25,067 nucleotides of DNA from an uncultured bacterium (GTDB lineage: Bacteria; Bacillota; Clostridia; Oscillospirales; Ruminococcaceae): assembly GCA_905215595.1 (NCBI GenBank), contig CAJMQZ010000020.1, positions 1 through 25,067 of the forward strand, written 5' to 3'. A model generated the notes under the pieces. The model had not been told where the DNA came from. It did no database searches and saw only the letters and a program-made list of their open reading frames with translations. Shown piece after piece: positions 5,802-14,046 of this stretch. Both the position numbers and the translations under genes were made by a program. Position 1 is the stretch's first letter; the number at the start of each line of letters is the position of its first letter.

Positions 5802-7025
5802 TTACACCGTTTTCCGGCGCAGCAGGCTCATGGGCGGCAGTTCCGGGGTGGGCATAGTGTATTTTTCCATGGCGTGAGGCGTGCTTTCCACACGCTCCCC
5901 TGCTTCGTTCTCGATCCATTCCGGGGTAAGCGGGATGCTGCGTCCGTCCGGGCACAGCGCCTCCAGCGTATCCCCAAGGCTCCATTTGCCGCGCTGCTGG
6001 CAGCGGGCGATGCCGTTTTCCCAGCTGTCCACCGTACCCACGAACTCCCACTCGCGGATGTATGTAGCGCTGTCGGTGGCCTGTTTAGCCTGCTCGCGGC
6101 CGAAATAGAAGCCCGGAGAGTAGTGCCGGTGGCTGGTGCGGGTAAGCTCTGCGTACACCTCCGGCGGCAGTTCAAAGTTATCGTTTGCCGGGTCGGCCAG
6201 ATAGGCGTCCAGTGCCTTGCGGTAGGCGGCGGTGACGCTGGCAACATAGTAGAAAGTTTTGGCGCGGCCTTCGATCTTCAGGCTGTCCACGCCCGCCTTG
6301 CAGATCAGGTCAATGAAAGGCGCAGTACACATATCGTTGGCGTTAAGGATGTAGCTGCCGTTCTCGTTTTCGCCGATCTCGTACAGCTGGCCGGGGCGGG
6401 TCTCCTCGCTCAGGTAGTACTTCCAGCGGCAGGGCTGGGCGCACTGGCCGCGGTTGGCGTCGCGTCCGGCCATGTAGTTGGACAGCAGACACCGGCCGGA
6501 CACGCTCATGCACATAGCACCGTGCACAAAGGCTTCAATTTCAAGCTCCGGCGGGGTCTTATCGCGCAGGATGGCGATATCCTGCAAGGTCATCTCCCGG
6601 GCCAGCACCACTCGCTTTGCGCCCATCTTGTAGGCGGCGCGGGCGGCTGCCCAGTTGGTGATGCCGGTCTGGGTAGAAAGATGCACGTCAATGTCCGGGG
6701 CAAAGGTCTTGCAGGCATCCAGCACACCAAGGTCTGCCACGATAAAGGCATCCACACCGGCCTTGGCGGCTTCCTTGATGGCCTCGGGCAGGCGGTCGGC
6801 CTCCTCGTTGGTAGGCAAGGTGTTCATGGTCAAGTAGACCTTGCGGCCACGGGCGTGGGCGTAGATGACGCTTTCCGTCAGCTGCTCCGGGGTGAAATTA
6901 GCCGGGGCAGAGCGCATGCCAAACTCCGGCAGACCGCAGTAAACAGCATCGGCACCGTAGTTGATGGCATAACGCAGACGTTCCGCATCGCCCGCCGGGG
7001 CAAGCAGTTCCGGGATCTGTAACAT
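5802..7025 (-). CDS. U32-family protein, TrhP/YegQ-like tRNA hydroxylation factor
   Basis: A 407-aa protein with the TIM-barrel U32 domain. PELLAPAGDAERLRYAINYG opens it, and the family signature is clear in EAFVHGAMCMSVSGRCLLSNY and the nearby GQCAQPCRW, which supplies cysteines for an Fe-S cluster. The family is called 'peptidase U32', but characterised members of this length (YegQ/TrhP, Bacillus YrrN/YrrO) take part in 5-hydroxyuridine formation at tRNA position 34, probably with prephenate. ATG 7023-7025 follows GAGAGG. Position downstream of mltG matches the Bacillus yrrL-yrrM-yrrN-yrrO order. Which paralogue it is cannot be decided here. Confidence 0.85.
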   Translation of the reverse strand: MLQIPELLAPAGDAERLRYAINYGADAVYCGLPEFGMRSAPANFTPEQLTESVIYAHARGRKVYLTMNTLPTNEEADRLPEAIKEAAKAGVDAFIVADLGVLDACKTFAPDIDVHLSTQTGITNWAAARAAYKMGAKRVVLAREMTLQDIAILRDKTPPELEIEAFVHGAMCMSVSGRCLLSNYMAGRDANRGQCAQPCRWKYYLSEETRPGQLYEIGENENGSYILNANDMCTAPFIDLICKAGVDSLKIEGRAKTFYYVASVTAAYRKALDAYLADPANDNFELPPEVYAELTRTSHRHYSPGFYFGREQAKQATDSATYIREWEFVGTVDSWENGIARCQQRGKWSLGDTLEALCPDGRSIPLTPEWIENEAGERVESTPHAMEKYTMPTPELPPMSLLRRKTV

Positions 7026-7069
7026 TTGTAGGTTCCTCTCTTATGTATCACAGTTTTTAACGGGAAATT

Positions 7070-7101
7070 GGCCGCCGCACAAAAAACACGGTGCAGCGGC
7101 C
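7070..7101. other. GC-rich hairpin between mltG and the U32 gene
   Basis: GGCCGC plus GCAC pairs with GTGC plus GCGGCC, with one unpaired base per arm and a 10-base loop. It lies in the 81-base gap just after mltG. There is no T-run on the minus strand, so it may be a processing or stabilising hairpin rather than a true terminator. Confidence 0.45.
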
Positions 7102-7106
7102 TTTCC

Positions 7107-8249
7107 TCAGTTTTTCAGACTTTTGTTCACAGCTGCGGCAGTTTTGCAATTTGCGTTATGCTCTGCCAGCGTGTGGGCGTAGTAGTAATTGCCCTTGAGG
7201 TCGGTCACAAAGAAGTAAGCGTCCTTGGCTTCCTCATCGGGCTGCGGCTCCAATGCCGCCTTGATAGCGGCAAGGCCGGGGTTCGAGATGGGGCCTGCGG
7301 GCAGACCGGTGCAGCTGTAAGTGTCGTATGCTGCAAGGATATTTTCCGGGATATCATCCCAGCCGCCGTAGTAGGGTGCGACCCAGTTCCAGAGATAGTT
7401 GTTGTCGGCGTCGCTCTGGATATGGCTGGAGGTGTTGCTTTGCAGCCTGGGGTAGGGCGAGCCCTCCACCAGACGGTTGCGGAACACCTGCGCCACATTG
7501 GAGTCCTGACTGTTGCCCGCTTCCTCCTGCACAAAGGAGGCAAGGGTGACCAGCTCCGGCAGGGTCATCCCCTGCTCCTTGAGGGCTGCGTACATTTCCT
7601 TGGTAAATTGTGCATCAAACTGGGCGTAGAAGGTAGCTACATAGTTATGCACCGTATCATTCTTCAAAAACTCGTAGGTCTCCGGGAAAAGATAGCCCTC
7701 ACACTTCATAAAGCGGTTCGGGGCATCCTTATCCTCCGGGACATACTGCCAGAAGGTATAAGCGCTGAAATCGCCCTCGTTGGCTTCCTTCAAAAACTCC
7801 TCGGCAGTGCACAGACCGGCGGATTCCATCTTTTTGGCGATGGCAATGGCCGTAGTGCCCTCCGGGATGGTCACCCGCACTGTTTCTGCCTTGGCGTACT
7901 GGGAAAGGGTGGCGATGATTGCATCGTAGGAAATCGCACTGGTTTGTAAAACAAAATCGCCGTACTGCAGCTTTGCGGCAGCGCCCTTTTCCCCCACATA
8001 CCAGCGAAATAGGTAGGCAGAGCGGATGACGCCCGCCTCCTTCAGCTTGTTGGCGATCGCCGCTACGCCGCTGCCCTGTGGGATGCTTACAGTCACCTCT
8101 GTGCTGCCGGGTACACCATTGCCGTGAATCTCATTGTAGGCAAACCGCACCGCTGCGCCTGCTGCCAGAAAAAGCAGCAGAAGCACCACCAGCAGAATTT
8201 TGCCTGCGCCGCCCTTTTTGCGGGCTGCGTGTGTATCGTTGTGTGCCAT
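7107..8249 (-). CDS. mltG: Endolytic murein transglycosylase MltG (YceG-like)
   Basis: A 380-aa protein with a short cytoplasmic N-terminus, one membrane helix (about residues 17-37) and an extracytoplasmic YceG domain. MltG cleaves nascent glycan strands and is thought to end their growth. Family motifs are CEGYLFPETYEF (about 183-194), LASFVQEEAG with the catalytic Glu (about 236-245), VAQVFRNRL, and the C-terminal GLPAGPISNPGLAAI. A LysM-like N-terminal subdomain precedes the catalytic part. The ATG at 8247-8249 follows AAGGAAGG; a GTG two codons upstream is less likely. It is 16 bases after the GNAT gene and leads into the U32 gene, a conserved Firmicutes neighbourhood. Confidence 0.93.
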   Translation of the reverse strand: MAHNDTHAARKKGGAGKILLVVLLLLFLAAGAAVRFAYNEIHGNGVPGSTEVTVSIPQGSGVAAIANKLKEAGVIRSAYLFRWYVGEKGAAAKLQYGDFVLQTSAISYDAIIATLSQYAKAETVRVTIPEGTTAIAIAKKMESAGLCTAEEFLKEANEGDFSAYTFWQYVPEDKDAPNRFMKCEGYLFPETYEFLKNDTVHNYVATFYAQFDAQFTKEMYAALKEQGMTLPELVTLASFVQEEAGNSQDSNVAQVFRNRLVEGSPYPRLQSNTSSHIQSDADNNYLWNWVAPYYGGWDDIPENILAAYDTYSCTGLPAGPISNPGLAAIKAALEPQPDEEAKDAYFFVTDLKGNYYYAHTLAEHNANCKTAAAVNKSLKN

Positions 8250-8265
8250 ACGCACCTTCCTTTTT

Positions 8266-9078
8266 TCAGTTTTCCAGCATCAGACGCAGATAGCTTTCGC
8301 TTACGTCAAAAGGCTCTGCATCAAAGCGGATCATGCCGTATTCCTGCCGGGTGCCCTCGCCCAAAAACAGCGGCTGAGCAGCACCTACCGTGATGACTGC
8401 CTTTTCCACGATGACTTCCTTCTCGCGGGCGGCTTCCATCAGGATCTCGGCGGCGCGGTCGCTGTCGGCCATCATCTCCACAAAATACAGGGTATCCTCC
8501 TTGCGGAAGTAGATGCCGTAACCATGCTCGTTGGACACGATGGTAGCGCCCCGGGCGTACAACTCCTGCAGCACCACCGCCATGCGCTCCGGGCTCAGCT
8601 GCACGGTATCCTTCCAGAACTGCTCCCGTAGTTCGCACAGCTTTTTGGCCGTCACCGTGTCAAATTCCGCCTGGCTCCACAGGTTGCGGCTCACCTCACG
8701 GGGCAGGCAGCGCAAGGCAAAAGCCTGTGCAAAGCCTTTATCCTGCAGCAGAGCGGCCTGTGCCGCATCTGCCGGGACTGCCACGGTAAAGCCTGCACCC
8801 CGCAGTTTTTGCTGGGCACACAGGGTGTCCAGCAGACCTGCCAGCAGCAGGCTGCCCTCACCGCACAGGCACAGGTAATTACCCACCCGCCCCTGCAGGG
8901 TGACCGGCACGGCCAGCGCAGCCGCCACGATGGCGTCGTTTTCATCGGCCACATAAATGTTCTGCACACCGGCAAAACGTTCCAGTACCATTTTTGCAAA
9001 ATCTTCGGTATCATGATGCTGGCTCTGCCACAAAGCCAGCACTGCCGCCTCGTCAGACGGCTGCATCAGACGATACAT
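8266..9078 (-). CDS. GNAT-family N-acetyltransferase
   Basis: A 270-aa protein with a GNAT-like opening (MYRLMQPSDEAAVLALW) and a strand segment NIYVADENDAIVAAAL. After this the sequence becomes divergent: no clean Q/RxxGxG/A acetyl-CoA loop is evident, and the second half (GIYFRKEDTLYFVEMMADSDRAAEI) looks like a second, degenerate GNAT-type domain. It may be a two-domain GNAT protein in which only part of the fold keeps activity. The substrate is unknown. ATG 9076-9078 has an AGAGGGGG site about 11 bases away. It lies 35 bases after tmk and 16 before mltG. Confidence 0.65.
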   Translation of the reverse strand: MYRLMQPSDEAAVLALWQSQHHDTEDFAKMVLERFAGVQNIYVADENDAIVAAALAVPVTLQGRVGNYLCLCGEGSLLLAGLLDTLCAQQKLRGAGFTVAVPADAAQAALLQDKGFAQAFALRCLPREVSRNLWSQAEFDTVTAKKLCELREQFWKDTVQLSPERMAVVLQELYARGATIVSNEHGYGIYFRKEDTLYFVEMMADSDRAAEILMEAAREKEVIVEKAVITVGAAQPLFLGEGTRQEYGMIRFDAEPFDVSESYLRLMLEN

Positions 9079-9113
9079 CGTTCAGGATGCCCCCTCTTAT
9101 CGTATTTTATTGT

Positions 9114-9785
9114 TCAGCCCAGTGTTTTCCGGGCAAGCTGCTGTACCTCTTGCTGGATCTCTTCAATGCTGCGCATGGCGTCCCCGCTGGTGCAGTGCAC
9201 GGTATCCCAGCCAAGATGCCGGGCGCAGAACTCGGCAGCGGCGCGGCTGCGCGCCAGATAAGCCGTATCCTTTTCGTGCACGTCCTTTTTGCTCTCGTCG
9301 CCGTGGTAGCGCTGGGTCATCAGCCGCTGACTGACCGCCGGGTCTACCTGTAAATAGATGACCCTGTCCGGTGCGGGCAGACCCAGCAGACGGAACTCGT
9401 AATCAAACAGCCAGTGCAGATATTCCTCCCACTGCTCCTGCGGAAGCTTCGAGCACTGGTGCACCGCGTTGGAGGTGGTGTAGCGGTCGGCGATGATCAC
9501 ACCGCCCTGCTCATAAAAGCTGCCCCAGCTGGTTTTATAGCTGGCATAGCGGTCCACCGCGTAAAAGCTGGAAGCCGCATAGGCGTTTACATCGTCCGGG
9601 TGCTGGCCGAACTGCCCGGCCAGATACATCTTGACCAGTGCGCTGGAATCGCTGGCATAGTCCGGGAAGGTGATCTTCTGCACCGGCACGCCTTGCGCGG
9701 CAAGATGCTCTGCCAGCAGCTTTGCCTGTGTGGCTTTGCCGCTTCCGTCCAGCCCTTCCAGCACGATGAGTTTGCCTTTGCTCAT
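9114..9785 (-). CDS. tmk: Thymidylate kinase (dTMP kinase)
   Basis: A 223-aa P-loop kinase that converts dTMP to dTDP. The Walker A loop is EGLDGSGKATQ (residues 10-20), the FPDY segment follows strand 2, the DRY motif is at about 100-102, and a basic LID-like RYHGDESKKDVHEKD lies near 170. The loop reads GKAT rather than the more usual GKTT/GKST. The ATG at 9783-9785 overlaps the thyX TGA by four bases (ATGA), so translation is probably coupled. Pairing with thyX puts two successive dTTP-synthesis steps side by side. Confidence 0.9.
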   Translation of the reverse strand: MSKGKLIVLEGLDGSGKATQAKLLAEHLAAQGVPVQKITFPDYASDSSALVKMYLAGQFGQHPDDVNAYAASSFYAVDRYASYKTSWGSFYEQGGVIIADRYTTSNAVHQCSKLPQEQWEEYLHWLFDYEFRLLGLPAPDRVIYLQVDPAVSQRLMTQRYHGDESKKDVHEKDTAYLARSRAAAEFCARHLGWDTVHCTSGDAMRSIEEIQQEVQQLARKTLG

Positions 9786-10561
9786 ACGGCGGCACCTTCT
9801 TTGATAGCGGCATATTTTGCGCGCACCTCGGTGGTCTTGCCACAGCACATCTTGCCCTCCGGGCAGGGGTCGCACAGGCAGGCGGGACCTGCCTTGGCAA
9901 AGATATGGGGTGCCACCGGGTACACCAGCGCGAACATTTTCTCGGCCAGTTCCCGGATCTCCCACTGGGCGCGGTTGCAGCAGCGCAGCTGGAAGAAGTT
10001 CATCAGGCTGCGGGCGTTCATGGTGACTACCATTTTGGTCTCGCAGGCGTTGGGCAGCACAAAGCGGGCGTCCTCGTTGGCCTGCTTGGAGGCCTTAGCG
10101 CGGGCCCGCTTTTCCGGCATTCCCTCAGCCATCAGGCGGGCGGTGTGCCCCTCCTCCAGCTTATGGGCAAGGTCGAGATAACGCTGGGCGTCCTCCTCCA
10201 TGCTGGCAAGGAAAGCCGCCTTTGCTTCCGGGATAGCCTCGATCTCCGGTGGCGTCACATAGCGGAAATCATCCAGACGCACATAGCGCTGGCTCTGCAC
10301 GCTGAAGGACGCGATGCGGTGCCGGGTGATCTGAGCAAGCAGGGTGCGGCTGACTCCCTCGATGCCAAAGGTAAAGCTGGCGTGCTCGATGGGGCTGGCA
10401 TGGCCAAGGTCGCTGAGCATGGTCAGGAATTTTGCAGTTTTTTCCTCGTCCAGCCCGTCCAGAAGGTCGGTGATATGGGCGTCGGAGTAGCAAAGCTTTG
10501 CGGCAGCCGCCACCACCTTTTCCGGTTCCGGGGTGTGGGCGATCAAACGAACAGTCATCAT
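9782..10561 (-). CDS. thyX: FAD-dependent thymidylate synthase ThyX
   Basis: A 259-aa flavin-dependent thymidylate synthase making dTMP from dUMP with methylene-tetrahydrofolate and NAD(P)H. The ThyX signature RHRIASFSVQSQRY is at residues 80-93. HASPIEHASFTFGIEG (54-69) is the conserved segment before it, and TKMVVTMNARSLMNFFQLRC holds the substrate/FAD-binding Asn-Arg region. Two ATGs lie at 10561 and 10558; either could start, using the GGAGG inside the end of pcrA. It begins four bases after the pcrA stop and overlaps tmk by four. The Cys-rich C-terminus (CLCDPCPEGKMCCGK) is somewhat unusual but typical of some clostridial ThyX proteins as far as I recall. Confidence 0.95.
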   Translation of the reverse strand: MMTVRLIAHTPEPEKVVAAAAKLCYSDAHITDLLDGLDEEKTAKFLTMLSDLGHASPIEHASFTFGIEGVSRTLLAQITRHRIASFSVQSQRYVRLDDFRYVTPPEIEAIPEAKAAFLASMEEDAQRYLDLAHKLEEGHTARLMAEGMPEKRARAKASKQANEDARFVLPNACETKMVVTMNARSLMNFFQLRCCNRAQWEIRELAEKMFALVYPVAPHIFAKAGPACLCDPCPEGKMCCGKTTEVRAKYAAIKEGAAV

Positions 10562-10565
10562 AGGG

Positions 10566-13244
10566 TCATTCTTCCTCCGTAATTTTGGTCAGGGGCGCAA
10601 AATTGGCCATCGTTTTCTTGATGCCCACTTTTTCAAAATTGATCTCCACGATCTGATCCCCGGCAGCGGGCTTTACTTTCAGCACCGTACCGCGGCCGAA
10701 CACTTTGTGCTCCACGATGTCGCCCGGCTCATAGTGCTTTGAACCGGAAGCCGCCGGTTTTACGGCGGAATTTTCTGTAAAGGCTGTTTGCTTTACAGTG
10801 CTTTTTGTCGCATTTCCGCCGGAATATGCGGAGCCAAATCCACCGCTTTTTGTGGTCGGCTGGGTGGAGTTGTTGCCATAGTGGCTGCCAAAGCCGGTGG
10901 AAGATGTGCTTTTTCCGCCGTAAGAGGAGCCGAAGCCACGGCCTTCACCGGCGTTATATTCTCGATTCAGGTAGCCGCTGCGGTTGCCCGAACTGTAACC
11001 CGAGCTATAACCGCCGCCGTAGCTGCTGCGGCTGTAACCGGAGGGGCCGGAGTAACCGGATGCCCCGCCGGGCACGGTATCGCTGTAACCAGAGCCCCAG
11101 CCGCCCATGCGGGAACGCTGTTCCAGCACCGGGCTGCGGGTCTCCTCGATATATTCCGGCTCGATCTCCCGCAGAAAACGGCTGGGCTCGTTGCGCTGGG
11201 TGCGGCCGTACAGCATCCGGGTGACGCTGTTGGAGATATACAGTTCCTTTTTGGCGCGGGTGATGCCAACGTAAGCCAGACGGCGTTCCTCTTCCAGATC
11301 TGCTTCGGAATACTTGCTCATCTCGCTGGGGAAAACGCCCTCCTCCATACCGATGAGGAACACATAGGGGAACTCCAGACCCTTGGCAGAGTGGATGGTC
11401 ATCAGCACCACCTGATCACTGCTTTCGTTGTAGCTGTCGATATCGCTGATGAGGGCGATATCCTCCAGATAGCCCTCCAGCGTGGCTTCCTCGCCGTGCT
11501 GGTCGCAGTAGTTTTTGACGTTATTCACCAGCTGGCCAAGGTTCTGCAGCCGGTCGGCGGCATCCTCGTGCCCCTTGGCGGCGTCTGCCTCCAGCATGGC
11601 TTTGTAACCGGTCAGCTCAATGACATCCGAGGCGAACTCGTCCAGCGTGCGGGTGGCAAGAGAGTCCTGCAAACGCTGATAGATCTGCCAGAACTTGAGA
11701 AGCGGCATGACCGCGCGGGAGAGCTTGGCGTACTGGTCGGCATGGCTGATGATATCCAGCATACTGATGCCCTGCTGTCCGGCAAGGTCCGCAATGACAT
11801 CCACGGTGGTGGCACCGATCTTGCGGGCGGGCTCGTTGATGATGCGGCGCAGCCGCACATCGTCCCGGGGGTTGGCCACGATGGACATATAGGAGTGGAT
11901 GTCCTTGACCTCCTTACGGTCGTTAAAGCGCTGCCCGCCCACGATCTTATGCGGGATACCCGCGCGGGTGAAGTAGCTTTCGATGGGGGCCGACTGGGCG
12001 TTCATGCGGTAGAGAATGGCGTGGTCTGCCAGATGCCCGCCTGCCTTCAGGTGCTGGCCGATGACATCCGCGATATGGCTGGCTTCGTCCTGCTCATTCT
12101 CGGCGGTATACACCTGTACCTTATCGCCCTCGCCGTTGTCCGTCCAAAGGGTCTTGCCCTTGCGCTCGGTGTTGTGCTGGATGACGCAGTTGGCTGCGTT
12201 GAGGATATTGGAGGTGGAGCGGTAGTTCTGCTCCAGTCGGATGGTCTTGGTGCCGGGATAGAGCTTTTCAAAGTTGAGGATATTTTCAATGGTAGCGCCG
12301 CGGAAGCGGTAGATGCTCTGGTCGTCATCGCCCACAACGCAAATGTTGCGCTCTGGCCCGGTGAGCAGGCTGACCAGACGGAACTGCGCCACGCTGGTAT
12401 CCTGATACTCGTCCACCAGCAGGTAGCGGTACTTGTTCTGGTAGAACTCCCGCACATCCTCGTGCTCCGCCAGCAGCTGAACGGTCTGATAGATCAGGTC
12501 GTCGAAGTCGAAGGCTCCTGCCTCCCTGAGCTTTTTTTCGTAGGCGGCGTAGACTTTGGCGGCAATGGCTCCCTTGGTGTCCCGGGCCGGGGTGCGCAGC
12601 GCCTCCTCCGGGCTGACCAGCTGATCCTTCCAGCGGCTCATCTGGTTGATGGCGCTCTTGATGGGGAAGAACTTGTCATCCACGTTCAGGTCCTTGTAAA
12701 CCGCCTTCATCACCCGCTGGGCGTCGTCGGTGTCGTAGATGGTAAAGCTGCGGGGGTAGCCGATCTCCTCCGCCCAGCGGCGCAGGATGCGCACACAGGC
12801 CGAGTGGAAGGTGGAAGCGAACACTTCGTCGCCCTCCTCGCCGCCCAGCATCCGGCGCAGACGTTCCTTCAGCTCCCCTGCTGCCTTGTTGGTAAAGGTA
12901 ATGGCCATCACGTTCCAGCTGCGCACCGCGTTGCGGCGCAGCATTCCGTCCAGCCAGCTGGGGGCGTCTGTACCGGTCATAATGGCGGTGCGCAGAGCTT
13001 TGACGTCCTCCTCGGTCACCGGGCGGGGCGTTTCTTTGGAGCCGTGCGCCGAGCCGAACCGGATAAGGTTTGCGATGCGGTTGACCAGCACGGTGGTCTT
13101 GCCGCTGCCGGCACCGGCAAGGATGAGCAGCGGGCCATCCGTGGTAAACACAGCCTGCCGCTGCATATCGTTCAGGCGGCCGAATTGCTTTTCAATGTAA
13201 GTATCACGCAGGGTGCAGAATTCCTGCCCGAGAGATGCTGCCAT
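10566..13244 (-). CDS. pcrA: ATP-dependent DNA helicase PcrA/UvrD
   Basis: An 892-aa SF1A helicase, longer than the roughly 740-aa Bacillus enzyme. Motifs in order: Walker A AGAGSGKTT (43-51), Ia ITFTNKAA (115-122), II LLVDEYQDTS (275-284), III VVGDDDQSIYRFRGA (303-317), IV RLEQNYRST (336-344), V MTIHSAKGLEFPYVFL (615-630), VI YVGITRAKKELY (658-669). Residues 713-836 are a linker rich in Gly, Ser and Tyr. The C-terminal domain (837-892, HYEPGDIVEHKVFGRGTVLKV) is the Tudor-like module that contacts RNA polymerase in PcrA. PcrA works in repair, replication restart and transcription-coupled processes. ATG 13242-13244 follows AGGTG. It is the first gene of a minus-strand run, with its promoter at 13283-13311. 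Confidence 0.96.
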   Translation of the reverse strand: MAASLGQEFCTLRDTYIEKQFGRLNDMQRQAVFTTDGPLLILAGAGSGKTTVLVNRIANLIRFGSAHGSKETPRPVTEEDVKALRTAIMTGTDAPSWLDGMLRRNAVRSWNVMAITFTNKAAGELKERLRRMLGGEEGDEVFASTFHSACVRILRRWAEEIGYPRSFTIYDTDDAQRVMKAVYKDLNVDDKFFPIKSAINQMSRWKDQLVSPEEALRTPARDTKGAIAAKVYAAYEKKLREAGAFDFDDLIYQTVQLLAEHEDVREFYQNKYRYLLVDEYQDTSVAQFRLVSLLTGPERNICVVGDDDQSIYRFRGATIENILNFEKLYPGTKTIRLEQNYRSTSNILNAANCVIQHNTERKGKTLWTDNGEGDKVQVYTAENEQDEASHIADVIGQHLKAGGHLADHAILYRMNAQSAPIESYFTRAGIPHKIVGGQRFNDRKEVKDIHSYMSIVANPRDDVRLRRIINEPARKIGATTVDVIADLAGQQGISMLDIISHADQYAKLSRAVMPLLKFWQIYQRLQDSLATRTLDEFASDVIELTGYKAMLEADAAKGHEDAADRLQNLGQLVNNVKNYCDQHGEEATLEGYLEDIALISDIDSYNESSDQVVLMTIHSAKGLEFPYVFLIGMEEGVFPSEMSKYSEADLEEERRLAYVGITRAKKELYISNSVTRMLYGRTQRNEPSRFLREIEPEYIEETRSPVLEQRSRMGGWGSGYSDTVPGGASGYSGPSGYSRSSYGGGYSSGYSSGNRSGYLNREYNAGEGRGFGSSYGGKSTSSTGFGSHYGNNSTQPTTKSGGFGSAYSGGNATKSTVKQTAFTENSAVKPAASGSKHYEPGDIVEHKVFGRGTVLKVKPAAGDQIVEINFEKVGIKKTMANFAPLTKITEEE

Positions 13245-13282
13245 GGTTTCACCTGTTTCCTTCGCTGTTATTCATACCGTAT

Positions 13283-13311
13283 AGTATAACACATTTCGAA
13301 AAAGTTGTACA
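13283..13311 (-). promoter_or_regulatory. Promoter at the head of the pcrA run
   Basis: Minus-strand TGTACA (13306-13311), 17-base spacer, TATACT (13283-13288). The predicted start is about 32 bases upstream of the pcrA ATG. Confidence 0.65.
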
Positions 13312-13327
13312 TAAAAACTACCGGGAG

Positions 13328-13870
13328 TTACAGCTGCTTTTCCAGCAGATAGCGGTCGTAGCCGCCGTACATCTCCCGGCGGCAGCGGATGACAAAGCCG
13401 GAAGCCTGTGCGTTGCGCAGGCTGTAACTGTTATCCGGGCTGACGGTAGCCCCCAGATGGGTGATCTGTGGCGGCAGCAGCGGCAGAGCCGCTTCCAGCA
13501 TGGCGCGCTGCAAGCCGTTGCCCCGCCAGTCCGGGTGCACTACTGCGCTGTCTGCGTTGGCCCAGTGCTGCCACTGACTTTGCGGCACGCCCAGAAAGGC
13601 GGCATAGTTTTCATCGCTCTGTCCGCACAGGCGCAGGATGAGGTACGCCCCCAGCCGCCCCTGCTGCCACGCACCGATACATATCCCGGTGCGCAGATAG
13701 CCGGTAATGTTTTCCAGCGTATCCGGCACGAACTGCTCCGGGTGCGGCATGGCGGCGCGCACTTCGTTTTGCAGCGCGAACACTGCCGGAGCTTCGACAG
13801 GGGTGCAGCGCCGCAGGGTGACAGCCTGCCGGGCGGACTTGCCGCCTACTTTTTGCAGAAAATAGTCCAT
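13328..13870 (-). CDS. GNAT-family N-acetyltransferase
   Basis: A 180-aa single-domain acetyltransferase. Strand 4 ADSAVVHPDWRGNGLQRAML carries the acetyl-CoA loop (RGNGLQ fits R/Q-x-x-G-x-G/A), followed by HLGATVSPDNSYSLRNAQASGFVI, the usual strand 5 to helix 4 region. Substrate unknown; the general look is that of small-molecule or peptide-alpha-amino acetyltransferases. The frame is open to 13945, but that extension runs through the promoter; ATG 13868-13870 has GGAGG eleven bases upstream and is chosen. It ends 83 bases before pcrA, which has its own promoter, and diverges from the GntR gene. Confidence 0.82.
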   Translation of the reverse strand: MDYFLQKVGGKSARQAVTLRRCTPVEAPAVFALQNEVRAAMPHPEQFVPDTLENITGYLRTGICIGAWQQGRLGAYLILRLCGQSDENYAAFLGVPQSQWQHWANADSAVVHPDWRGNGLQRAMLEAALPLLPPQITHLGATVSPDNSYSLRNAQASGFVIRCRREMYGGYDRYLLEKQL

Positions 13871-13916
13871 CTGTACTATGCCCTCCAAAATAAAATCGTA
13901 CTTTTCAGCAGATTCC

Positions 13917-13945
13917 AGTATAAATGACGCTTTTCTAAATGTCAA
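13917..13945 (-). promoter_or_regulatory. GNAT gene promoter (near-consensus)
   Basis: Minus-strand TTGACA (13940-13945), 17-base spacer, TATACT (13917-13922). This is among the best promoter matches in the window. Its -35 lies immediately beside the -10 of the opposing promoter. Confidence 0.8.
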
Positions 13946-13949
13946 ATTA

Positions 13950-13958
13950 TGCTATAAT
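13950..13958 (+). promoter_or_regulatory. Extended -10 promoter of the gntR-pyrBI operon
   Basis: TGC followed by perfect TATAAT (13953-13958). The -35 region at the right distance (CTTTTC) is poor, so the extended -10 may compensate. The start codon is about 82 bases downstream of the predicted start. Confidence 0.65.
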
Positions 13959-14046
13959 AGGAGAGAAGGGGCTGTGGAGGGATCCTCCCTGCCCGTTTGT
14001 ATGAAGTTCGGGGCGGCATTGCCGCCCGGAAACGGAGGAACCATCC

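Noticed and set aside
5757..7022. 421-aa plus-strand open frame
   Set aside because: It is antisense to the U32/TrhP-like gene; the repetitive Gly/Ala/His composition is typical of a shadow frame.
10788..13289. 833-aa plus-strand open frame
   Set aside because: It is antisense to pcrA over its whole length, its composition is the complement of a GC-rich gene, and it has no family motif. pcrA has all helicase motifs.
13871..13945. N-terminal extension of the GNAT protein to 13945
   Set aside because: The extension passes through a near-consensus promoter (TTGACA-17-TATACT), so it cannot be in the transcript.
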